Origin: Clostridia bacterium
GTDB taxonomy: Bacteria > Bacillota > Clostridia > Oscillospirales > Acutalibacteraceae
Length of the DNA: 64,000 nt
Assembly: GCA_017380575.1 (NCBI GenBank)
Contig: JAFODS010000069.1
Location: 42,358-106,357, forward strand
Direction of reading: 5' to 3'
Shown: positions 45,435-51,980 of the stretch, piece by piece
How the letters are laid out: every line of letters begins with the position of its first letter
How positions within the stretch are numbered: position 1 is the stretch's first letter
The notes under the pieces: model-generated
The model's input: only the letters and a program-made list of their open reading frames with translations
Told to the model about the DNA's origin: nothing
The model's database searches: none
Program-made: the position numbers and the translations under genes

Positions 45435-46454
45435 ATGGCAGGCGGACTTACATATACAGCTCTTGAATCCACTGAGCTTTCTACTGCTGAAATTTACGGT
45501 CAGACTCTCGTTGAGCTCGGCCGTGAGCATAAGGAAATCGTTGGTCTTACAGCTGACCTTGGCGGTTCAACAAAGATCGGCGTATTCGGCAAGGAATTCC
45601 CTGACCGTTTCTTCAACGTAGGTATTGCTGAGCAGAACATGTTCGGTATTGCTGCAGGTATGGCAAAGGCAGGTCTTGTTCCTTTCGTTTCAACATTCTC
45701 AATCTTCGCTGCTCTTCGTTCTGCTGACCAGATTCACACAGACATCTGCTATCAGAACGTAAACGCTAAGATTATTGCTACACACTCAGGTACATCTTTC
45801 GGCCAGGCAGGTTCAACTCACCACGCAATCTGCGATATGGCTGTTATCCGTTCAATGCCTAACATCACACTCATCTGCCCTGCAGACGGTGTTGAAACAG
45901 CTGAAGCTGTTCAGGCTGCTTACGATAACTTCGGCCCGTACTACATCCGTATTAACCGCGGTTTTGACCGTGTTCTCTACGGTAAGGATTACGGCAAGGA
46001 GTACAAGTTTGAAGTTGGTAAGGCAATCGAAGTTAACCCCGGTACAGACATTACTGTTATCGCTTGCGGTTCTTGCGTTTACCAGGCTTACCAGGCCGCT
46101 AAGTTCCTTGAGAACGCTGACGGACTTAAGGTTCGCGTTCTTGATATGCATACAATCAAGCCTCTTGATAAGGAAGCTGTTCTTAAGGCTATCCAGGAAA
46201 CACGCCGTATCATCACAGTTGAAGACCACACAATTCTTGGCGGTCTCGGCTCTGCTGTTGCAGAAGTTATGGCTGAAGCAGGTAAGGGTTGTGCATTCAC
46301 ACGTCTTGGTCTTAATGACCAGTTTGCTCCTATCGGCCTTCACGAAGACATTATGTCAATGCTCGGTATCGACTGTAACGGTATCGTAAACGCTGTTCGT
46401 GAAGCTATGAACAAGGACTTCGAAGAAGACGACGATTGGGACGACGAAGTATAA
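45435..46454 (+). CDS. Transketolase, C-terminal subunit
   Basis: This is the second half of the split transketolase, 339 residues. It has the pyrimidine-binding domain with the TPP-activating Glu in FFNVGIAEQNMFGIAAG (E66) and VSTFSIFAALRSADQIHTDICYQ. The segment HSGTSFGQAGSTHHAICDMAVIRSMPNITLICPADGVE follows, and then the C-terminal domain (VIACGSCVYQAYQAAKFL, VEDHTILGGLGSAVAEVM). An acidic tail (EEDDDWDDEV) is unusual for the family and could mediate contact with a partner. It is translationally close-coupled to the N-terminal subunit. DXS is less likely because the two-gene split and motif spacing follow transketolase. Confidence 0.93.
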   Translation: MAGGLTYTALESTELSTAEIYGQTLVELGREHKEIVGLTADLGGSTKIGVFGKEFPDRFFNVGIAEQNMFGIAAGMAKAGLVPFVSTFSIFAALRSADQIHTDICYQNVNAKIIATHSGTSFGQAGSTHHAICDMAVIRSMPNITLICPADGVETAEAVQAAYDNFGPYYIRINRGFDRVLYGKDYGKEYKFEVGKAIEVNPGTDITVIACGSCVYQAYQAAKFLENADGLKVRVLDMHTIKPLDKEAVLKAIQETRRIITVEDHTILGGLGSAVAEVMAEAGKGCAFTRLGLNDQFAPIGLHEDIMSMLGIDCNGIVNAVREAMNKDFEEDDDWDDEV

Positions 46455-46474
46455 TTTGAAAGGGTGGTTTACAA

Positions 46475-47278
46475 ATGGCAAACGAAGTTTTATTGACCAA
46501 TAAAATCTTCCTCAATGCTGCTTTACCTCTCCTGAAGGTTATTGCAAATGACGTTCCGAGCCTTGCTAAGAAGTTCGAGAAGATTCATTGTATTTATCAG
46601 GTAAGTGCTCTTGATCCCTCTGCTCCCGACGGCAAGTATGCTACTCACTTCACAGTTAACAACGGTGAATGGAAAGTATGCGCTGATAAGGTTGCAACAA
46701 ACGCTCACATCGAGCTTGAGTTCAAGAACATGGAAACAATGAACGCATTTTTCAAGGGAAAAATCGGCCCCTCTACTCTTCCTAAGATGAAGGGCGTTGT
46801 TAAAAAGCCTTTGGAGTTTGCAGCATTTATGATGGTTCTCCTCAAAATGTCTTCACTTCTTACAATCACAGAGGCTCCCGCAGATGAGGAAACTCAGAAG
46901 CTCGCAGTTAAGTGCTTCTTCTACCTTCTTTCATCAGGTATCAGCCAGCTCAACAAGCACGGACACGAAGGTGTTCACGATTGGGCATCAAAGAGCCCTG
47001 ACCGTGTTTATGCATGGGCAGTTGACGGTTATCCTGAAGTTTCTGCTTTCCTTCGCGTTAAGGCAGGTAAGACACGTTCAGGCCGCGGCACATACAAGAG
47101 AGCTATGCCGTTCTTCACAATGAGATTTGACTCTCTCCCGAGTGCATTGGGCATTCTTCTTTCAACAGACGATATGCTTGAATCCACAAAGAGAGGTAAG
47201 CTCATCATGGACGGTGCTCCCGAATTCGGTGCACAGATCGGTGATTTCATGATGCAGGTCGGCGATTACGCTAAATAA
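46475..47278 (+). CDS. Tandem SCP2-like protein B
   Basis: A 267-residue soluble protein that mirrors protein A at the other end of the operon. Its first half (residues about 40-130) contains THFTVNNGEWKVCADKVATNAHIELEFKNMETMNAFFKGKI. The central helices FFYLLSSGISQLNKHGHEGV align by eye with LLFYTISVAISQIGNHDDIG in protein A. The second half (YPEVSAFLRVKAGKTRSGRG...FFTMRFDSLPSALGILL) repeats the SCP2 strand pattern. Function unknown; a lipid-carrier or scaffold role is inferred from the fold. It ends the transcription unit just before a strong terminator. Confidence 0.7.
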   Translation: MANEVLLTNKIFLNAALPLLKVIANDVPSLAKKFEKIHCIYQVSALDPSAPDGKYATHFTVNNGEWKVCADKVATNAHIELEFKNMETMNAFFKGKIGPSTLPKMKGVVKKPLEFAAFMMVLLKMSSLLTITEAPADEETQKLAVKCFFYLLSSGISQLNKHGHEGVHDWASKSPDRVYAWAVDGYPEVSAFLRVKAGKTRSGRGTYKRAMPFFTMRFDSLPSALGILLSTDDMLESTKRGKLIMDGAPEFGAQIGDFMMQVGDYAK

Positions 47279-47288
47279 GATAATTTTA

Positions 47289-47320
47289 AACGGTATCGGA
47301 GAAATCCGATACCGTTTTTT
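47289..47320 (+). terminator. Terminator of the SCP2-aminotransferase-transketolase operon
   Basis: AACGGTATCGGA (47289-47300) and TCCGATACCGTT (47305-47316) form a 12-bp perfect stem capped by a GAAA tetraloop and followed by a T-run. It fixes the end of the five-gene unit. Confidence 0.95.
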
Positions 47321-47321
47321 C

Positions 47322-47351
47322 TTGCAATTTACATTATTTTCGTGTTATAAT
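47322..47351 (+). promoter_or_regulatory. Promoter of the PfkB-family kinase gene
   Basis: TTGCAA (47322-47327) and TATAAT (47346-47351) have an 18-base spacer and lie directly after the previous terminator, 33 bases before the ATG. Confidence 0.65.
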
Positions 47352-47383
47352 TCACATATCAAAATAATCGGAAGTGATAATTA

Positions 47384-48277
47384 ATGAAACATTATGAATC
47401 AATAATCATCGGTCACATTTCACTTGACCATAACACTGACCATCTCGGTAATTCTGCTGACATTATGGGTGGTGCAGTTACATATTCATCTGCTTCTGCA
47501 TACGCTCTCGGTCACAAGGTTGCCGCAGTAACAAAGCTCAATGAAGCTGATGTTTACAGACTCGATTCACTTACAATTCCCAGAGAGGATGTTTACTGCA
47601 TCTTCTCACCTTCTTCATACAATATGGATAATCAGTATTTCACAGCTGATAAAGAGAGAAGAAAGTGTATGTGTATGAGTATGGGTACACCTTTCACTAT
47701 TGAAGATATTCCTAAGGATATCAGCGGTGACATCTACCATTTCGCAGGTCTTGTTTACGGTGACTTCTCAAGCGAAATGATCAAAGAAGCTTCAAAGCTC
47801 GGCAAGGTTGCTGTTGACGTACAGGCTTGTCTTCGCCACGCCAGTGACGATCACACTATGTATTTCGAAGATTGGGCAGACAAAATGGATGTGCTCCCCT
47901 ATATCGATTTCCTCAAAACCGATGCTGCTGAGGCCGAAATCATGACAGGACTTGAGGACAGATATGAGGCAGCAAAGCTTCTTCACTCCTGGGGTGCAAA
48001 GGAAATTATGATAACTCACAATACCGAGGTTATCATTTACGACGGTAAGGATTTCTATTCAGTACCTATCAGAGCAAGAAACCTTTCGGGCCGTACAGGC
48101 AGAGGCGACACAACGTTTGGTGCTTACATAACAGAAAGACTCTCACATTCCATCAAAGACGCTCTGCTTTATGCTACAGCTACCGTTTCAATCAAAATGG
48201 AAACTCCCGGTCCGTACAAAGGAACGAGAGCCGACATTGAAAATTATATTGATGAGCTTTACAGCGATATTAAATAA
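47384..48277 (+). CDS. PfkB-family carbohydrate/nucleoside kinase
   Basis: This is a ribokinase-superfamily kinase, 297 residues. The N-terminal GHISLDH and glycine motif IMGGAVTYSSASAYALGHKV form the substrate lid region. FLKTDAAEAEIMTGL is the usual hinge segment, and GRTGRGDTTFGAYI is the DTxxxGD signature containing the catalytic Asp (D242). The lid sequence is distinct from ribokinase, fructokinase or adenosine kinase, so the substrate is open. It is separately promoted but lies only 105 bases after the transketolase cluster, in the same direction and with similar codon choice. It may phosphorylate a donor sugar or the product of that pathway. Confidence 0.85.
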   Translation: MKHYESIIIGHISLDHNTDHLGNSADIMGGAVTYSSASAYALGHKVAAVTKLNEADVYRLDSLTIPREDVYCIFSPSSYNMDNQYFTADKERRKCMCMSMGTPFTIEDIPKDISGDIYHFAGLVYGDFSSEMIKEASKLGKVAVDVQACLRHASDDHTMYFEDWADKMDVLPYIDFLKTDAAEAEIMTGLEDRYEAAKLLHSWGAKEIMITHNTEVIIYDGKDFYSVPIRARNLSGRTGRGDTTFGAYITERLSHSIKDALLYATATVSIKMETPGPYKGTRADIENYIDELYSDIK

Positions 48278-48292
48278 TCATATATAAAATAT

Positions 48293-48324
48293 GAATCCCG
48301 AAGATAATTCGGGATTCTTTCTTT
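48293..48324. terminator. Bidirectional terminator between the PfkB kinase and the DMT transporter
   Basis: GAATCCCGAA (48293-48302) and TTCGGGATTC (48308-48317) form a 10-bp stem followed by TTTCTTTTT on the plus side. The genes converge here. Confidence 0.85.
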
Positions 48325-49206
48325 TTATATACTCAATACAGTTATGCTTATTGCCGCAAGGATTATACCGATAACCTTCAGAAGCTGAGGTTTTTCTTTG
48401 AAGAATATAAACGAATAAATTGCCGAGAGCACCAATACGCCACCGTTTTCAACAGTATATAATACTGCGGTGTTGATCATCGGAATGACAAGCACAAGTA
48501 TATTGATTGCAAGTGCCGCACTTGCAAGACACAACGCCAAGGGAAGGATGGATTTTTTGTTCATTCTGAAGGCTTTTAAAGTGTCTTTTTTCTCTTTGAA
48601 AGCGAGCTGAACGAATGCGATTATGCCCATAATACCGTATGTAAGAATAATCATTTCGTTCTTCTGCGAAACATCGTAATCCGACTGCATTTTAAGTAAT
48701 GTGCCGTACATACCGTTTGAAAGGAAAAGCAATGCACAGAAAACATAATAGCTCCACGGTGTACGTTCACCTTTTTTCTTGAAATCCTTATAGTTCATAA
48801 GGATAAACGAAACAAGCATAAGAGCGATTGCCGTATACTGATACCACACAAGCTTGTCTCCGAGGAAGATTGTGGTATACATCAGCGGAACAAGGATACA
48901 TCCGAAAAGCATTGCGACATTCATAAAAGCATATGAGCCTTTTGAGCTTGCTTTTATAAGCGACGTGTTGTATGTAAAAAGCACCACTGCATTCAGCGAG
49001 CCGAACAGCAACGTAATCGGTGACATATTAAACTTAAAGCCTATCCATGCCCACGTGAACAACGCAATCGCTATACTTTCAAGCACACAGAATACGGGTG
49101 ATGCGTTTTCAGGCTTGCCGGGATATTTGTTTGTATACATCGTGCAGAACAAGGTCTGCAGACTGTACAGAACTACGATTAATAAGATTAACAGTGCAGA
49201 GGTCAT
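48325..49206 (-). CDS. EamA/DMT-superfamily transporter
   Basis: This is a polytopic inner-membrane transporter, 293 residues with about ten hydrophobic segments arranged as two repeats of five, the drug/metabolite transporter layout. The second EamA repeat ends with TAVLYTVENGGVLVLSAIYSFIFFKEKPQLLKVIGIILAAISITVLSI, a family-typical C-terminus. Direction of transport and substrate cannot be read. It faces the PfkB/transketolase region convergently, so a role in that pathway is possible but not shown. It starts at ATG 49206 behind AAAGGAG and follows the small membrane protein gene by about 22 bases. Confidence 0.85.
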   Translation of the reverse strand: MTSALLILLIVVLYSLQTLFCTMYTNKYPGKPENASPVFCVLESIAIALFTWAWIGFKFNMSPITLLFGSLNAVVLFTYNTSLIKASSKGSYAFMNVAMLFGCILVPLMYTTIFLGDKLVWYQYTAIALMLVSFILMNYKDFKKKGERTPWSYYVFCALLFLSNGMYGTLLKMQSDYDVSQKNEMIILTYGIMGIIAFVQLAFKEKKDTLKAFRMNKKSILPLALCLASAALAINILVLVIPMINTAVLYTVENGGVLVLSAIYSFIFFKEKPQLLKVIGIILAAISITVLSI

Positions 49207-49228
49207 AGACTTCTCCTTTCTGAATGGT

Positions 49229-49495
49229 TCACTTTGATTTTTTGAAATCTTCTATTTGCTTCTGAAGTTGATCAATCTGATTTTGCAGATTTTTGATATC
49301 ACTTTCAACAGCTCGTAACACTTTGAATAACACAAAAAATATTAATCCAACTAATACTGAAACAGCTATTTCAATTCCAATTATATTCCCTGACTCCAAC
49401 AATTTCCATCCTCCGAAAAAAACGAGAAGATAAATACAAGTAAACGAAACTAAAATACACAGTAACACACCAAAAACATCTTTTAGTTTTTTCAT
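49229..49495 (-). CDS. Small two-span membrane protein with C-terminal coiled coil
   Basis: I do not recognise this 88-residue protein. It has two hydrophobic segments (about residues 8-28 and 38-60) and a charged heptad tail (ESDIKNLQNQIDQLQKQIEDF). The start is ATG 49495, preceded by AGGAG. An in-frame upstream start at 49543 is ruled out because a promoter lies between. It heads a two-gene operon with the DMT transporter, so it may be an accessory or assembly factor for it. Codon use is more AT-rich than its neighbours. Confidence 0.55.
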   Translation of the reverse strand: MKKLKDVFGVLLCILVSFTCIYLLVFFGGWKLLESGNIIGIEIAVSVLVGLIFFVLFKVLRAVESDIKNLQNQIDQLQKQIEDFKKSK

Positions 49496-49514
49496 TGTTG
49501 TATTCTCCTTTACA

Positions 49515-49543
49515 GTTATATCATAAACTTCTTGCCTTTTCAA
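49515..49543 (-). promoter_or_regulatory. Promoter of the small-membrane-protein/DMT operon
   Basis: On the minus strand TTGAAA (49538-49543) and TATAAC (49515-49520) are 17 bases apart. The -35 box overlaps the terminal base pairs of the adjacent CATCAT-type repeat, so the repeat's end contributes to the promoter. Confidence 0.6.
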
Positions 49544-49709
49544 TGATGCATCGCCGTTGGCGATATGATGTTATTCTTTGAATAATTATGTTGCTCCCTT
49601 TGGTCGCAATGCTGTGATGTTTACCCCTAAAAATTAGGTGAACCCGACATCATTAGCATAAGCGGCTTCATTAGTGAATCTACATCATTTGCCGAAGGCA
49701 AACATCATT
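49542..49709. repeat. CATCAT-type inverted-end repeat element (168 bp)
   Basis: The element begins AATGATG and ends CATCATT. It contains several short G/C hairpins with the same flavour, CGCC-GTT-GGCG at the left and TTTGCC-GAA-GGCAAA at the right. Multiple internal GATG/CATC steps punctuate it. It has no coding potential and lies between tRNA-Leu and the small membrane gene. It differs from the three repeat islands elsewhere in the window. Confidence 0.6.
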
Positions 49710-49716
49710 CAAAAAA

Positions 49717-49745
49717 GCCTGATTTGTCTATCGGACAAATCAGGC
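49717..49745 (-). terminator. Terminator of tRNA-Leu
   Basis: GCCTGATTTGTC and GACAAATCAGGC form a 12-bp perfect stem with a 5-base loop, followed on the minus strand by six T residues, 9 bases after the tRNA CCA end. Confidence 0.92.
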
Positions 49746-49753
49746 CTTTTTGT

Positions 49754-49840
49754 TGGTGCCGGTGACCGGGGTCGAACCGGTACGGTATCGCTACCACTGG
49801 ATTTTGAGTCCAGCACGTCTGCCAATTCCATCACACCGGC
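49754..49840 (-). tRNA. tRNA-Leu (anticodon CAA)
   Basis: The minus strand folds as a class II tRNA. The acceptor stem GCCGGTG/CACCGGC has discriminator A and an encoded CCA. The D-arm contains AATTGGCAGAC, the anticodon stem is CTGGA/TCCAG with loop CTCAAAA giving anticodon CAA, and a long variable arm precedes T-arm CCGGTTCGACCCCGG. It reads UUG codons and has its own promoter and terminator. Confidence 0.96.
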
Positions 49841-49854
49841 ACATAACGGCATTT

Positions 49855-49883
49855 ATTATAAACCAATGTTAACTAAAAATCAA
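49855..49883 (-). promoter_or_regulatory. Promoter of tRNA-Leu
   Basis: On the minus strand TTGATT (49878-49883) and TATAAT (49855-49860) are 17 bases apart and end 14 bases before the mature 5' end of the tRNA. Confidence 0.7.
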
Positions 49884-49892
49884 GTGTTTTTT

Positions 49893-50576
49893 TCAATTTT
49901 GCAAAGAGTCATATATAACTTTTGCAATTTCAACTGCCATCTTATCGATATTCTCATCAAAAGCCCTGTTATCTTCATCCGAGCTTATAAAACCAACTTC
50001 TAAAAGTATTGACGGCATATTTGTGTTCGCGTTGACGTAATAATTATTCGCGGTGCGGTCACGGTAACCGTTTTTCACTCCCCTGTCCGCAAGGCCCGTC
50101 AATTCGCTTAACTGTTTTGTAAGCTTTTTTGCTGTTGAACGTTCATCTTCCTTTTCTCTTTTGGAAATCCACGCTTCAAATCCCGTTCCCGAAGCTGAGC
50201 TGTTACGGTGTATTGCAACGAACAGGTCGCATCTTTTTTTGTTTGCAATTCTGCACCTGTCGCGAAGCGAAACTGTTTTGTCCTCTTCCCTTGTGAGAAC
50301 CGTTTTGATGCCGAGAAGTTCAAGCTCGTCCCGCACTTTAAGGGTTAATGCAAGATTATCGTCCTTCTCATATCTTTTGCCATCCGTTGACACAGCACCG
50401 ACATCGTCACCGCCGTGGCCTGCATCAAGGCAGACAATCAGTTCGTTATCATAGTGCCTTTCTGCTGTATCCGCCAGGAGCTTGACAGCGACAAGAAAAC
50501 TGACAAAAACAAGAATGACAGCGATTATTACAGCATAATTATGTTTTTTTATGTTCAAATTCATATTTATTTTCAA
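49893..50576 (-). CDS. N-acetylmuramoyl-L-alanine amidase (Amidase_3), membrane-anchored
   Basis: This zinc amidase cleaves the bond between MurNAc and L-Ala in peptidoglycan. The 227-residue protein has a short cytoplasmic start, one membrane or uncleaved signal segment (about 14-35), and an Amidase_3 domain. The zinc ligands are in CLDAGHGGDDVG (His), KRYEKDDNLALTL (Glu) and LFVAIHRNSSA (His), with the catalytic Glu in ILLEVGFISSDEDN. The start is probably TTG 50576, spaced 7 bases from AGAGG; an ATG lies 4 codons further in. It is a single gene with no cell-wall binding domain. Confidence 0.92.
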   Translation of the reverse strand: MKINMNLNIKKHNYAVIIAVILVFVSFLVAVKLLADTAERHYDNELIVCLDAGHGGDDVGAVSTDGKRYEKDDNLALTLKVRDELELLGIKTVLTREEDKTVSLRDRCRIANKKRCDLFVAIHRNSSASGTGFEAWISKREKEDERSTAKKLTKQLSELTGLADRGVKNGYRDRTANNYYVNANTNMPSILLEVGFISSDEDNRAFDENIDKMAVEIAKVIYDSLQN

Positions 50577-50602
50577 GATTATGCCTCTTTTCGAATACCG
50601 AT

Positions 50603-50631
50603 ATTATACTTTAATTAGCACCAAGCCACAA
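50603..50631 (-). promoter_or_regulatory. Promoter of the amidase gene
   Basis: On the minus strand TTGTGG (50626-50631) and TATAAT (50603-50608) are 17 bases apart, close upstream of the AGAGG site. Confidence 0.6.
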
Positions 50632-50678
50632 GGTTTTAAAGTATGATTATATCACACGTGCATTATTTTCGCAAATGA

Positions 50679-50707
50679 TTGACTTTAAACTATATTTGAG
50701 TTAGAAT
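50679..50707 (+). promoter_or_regulatory. Promoter of the phosphoesterase-PTS_EIIC_2 operon
   Basis: TTGACT (50679-50684) and TAGAAT (50702-50707) are 17 bases apart, followed by a GGGAGG ribosome site and the ATG at 50739. Confidence 0.7.
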
Positions 50708-50738
50708 ATTTTTATACCAAATCGGGAGGTTTTTTACA

Positions 50739-51962
50739 ATGAACAACACAGAAATCAAGCCTTGTCTTCGCTTTATGGTTGTCAGCGATATTCACATCCA
50801 AGACGAACATTCAGTTGAGAGAGAGCGTTTTGAAAAAGCTATCCGTGATGCATACAGCATCGCAAGAAGTAATAAATATTATCAGAAACTTGATGCACTC
50901 TGCATAGTAGGTGACTTTGCGACAAGAGGCACTCCCACACAGTTCAAGGCTGCAAGAGACATTGTTGATGCTAACGTTGACCTTAACGAAACTCAGGTTA
51001 TTGCTTCAATCGCAAGCCACGAGTTTATGCACGACGGTGTTGAGGCAGGTTACAGGAATTTCCAGGAAATTTTCGGCGGTACACCCGACACACACGCTGT
51101 TATAAACGGTTTCCACTTTGTTTCAATCACTCCGTCACAGGGTTGTAACTACCACGACGATAAAAAAGAGTGGATGGCAAAGGAGCTTAAAGCTGCAGCA
51201 GAAGATGGCAGAAAGAAGCCTATCTTCGTTTTCCAGCATCCGCATAACTCAGGCACTGTTTACGGAAGCATCCTCTGGGGTGAGGACGATCTTATTCCCA
51301 TTTATATGCACTATCCGCAGATCATTCATTTCTCAGGTCATTCACACGCTCCTATCAACGATCCGCGTTCAATTCATCAGCAGCATTTCACATCTCTCGG
51401 TACAGGTACACTCAGCTACTTTGAGCTTGACGAATTTGATAAGATTTACAGCACTATCCCCACAAACAAGGAAAAGGCTGCACAGATGCTTATTGTTGAG
51501 GTTGACGAGCAGAACCGTGTACGTGTTTATCCCTATGATGTTCTTTCAGGTAATTTCTTCCCGTATGTATGGGAGATTGACACTCCGTCAGACCCGACAA
51601 CATTCAAATATACAGGCGAAAGATATAAGACAACTGCCGCACCGTACTTCAACGACGGTGACGTGCCGATGATTTCAGACGTAACAGCCACTTCATTCAG
51701 AGTTGACTTCAAGCAGGCAAATCCTGCTGAAGGTGACAAGTACGTCAACAGCTACGATATTATCGTAAAGAACGCTGAAAACGATATCATCAGACAGTAC
51801 AGTATATGGTCTGAGTATTATTTTTATGATATGCCCGAAACTCTCGGTGTTGATGTTAACGACCTCACTTCTGACAGCGACTATACAGTCGAAATAAGAG
51901 CTAATAGCTTCTGGATGACATCTTCAAAAGAAAACATTATTGCAAAGGTGCATACCAAATAA
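50739..51962 (+). CDS. Calcineurin-like metallophosphoesterase with C-terminal beta domain
   Basis: This predicted di-metal phosphoesterase has 407 residues. The metallophosphoesterase blocks are FMVVSDIHIQD (D17, H19), ALCIVGDFATRG, IASIASHEFMH in place of the usual GNHD/E, VFQHPHNSG and IHFSGHSHAPIND. The His of the third block is kept while Gly-Asn is replaced by Ala-Ser, so one metal ligand is probably changed. The last about 100 residues (DVPMISDVTATSFRVDFKQA...SDYTVEIRANSFWM) look like a fibronectin-III-type fold. No signal peptide is seen, so it is predicted cytoplasmic. It is co-transcribed with the membrane protein 18 bases downstream. Substrate unknown. Confidence 0.82.
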   Translation: MNNTEIKPCLRFMVVSDIHIQDEHSVERERFEKAIRDAYSIARSNKYYQKLDALCIVGDFATRGTPTQFKAARDIVDANVDLNETQVIASIASHEFMHDGVEAGYRNFQEIFGGTPDTHAVINGFHFVSITPSQGCNYHDDKKEWMAKELKAAAEDGRKKPIFVFQHPHNSGTVYGSILWGEDDLIPIYMHYPQIIHFSGHSHAPINDPRSIHQQHFTSLGTGTLSYFELDEFDKIYSTIPTNKEKAAQMLIVEVDEQNRVRVYPYDVLSGNFFPYVWEIDTPSDPTTFKYTGERYKTTAAPYFNDGDVPMISDVTATSFRVDFKQANPAEGDKYVNSYDIIVKNAENDIIRQYSIWSEYYFYDMPETLGVDVNDLTSDSDYTVEIRANSFWMTSSKENIIAKVHTK

Positions 51963-51980
51963 TCTCCGGTGGTGAGAAAA

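Noticed and set aside
44563-46454. Calling the split enzyme 1-deoxyxylulose-5-phosphate synthase
   Set aside because: The separate N and C subunits, SKGHSG and FFNVGIAEQNM motifs follow split transketolases; no isoprenoid genes are adjacent.
51969-51980. GTG start of the PTS_EIIC_2 gene
   Set aside because: The GGTGGTGA ribosome-site-like sequence overlaps this GTG and is correctly spaced for TTG 51981. The choice is moderate, not certain.
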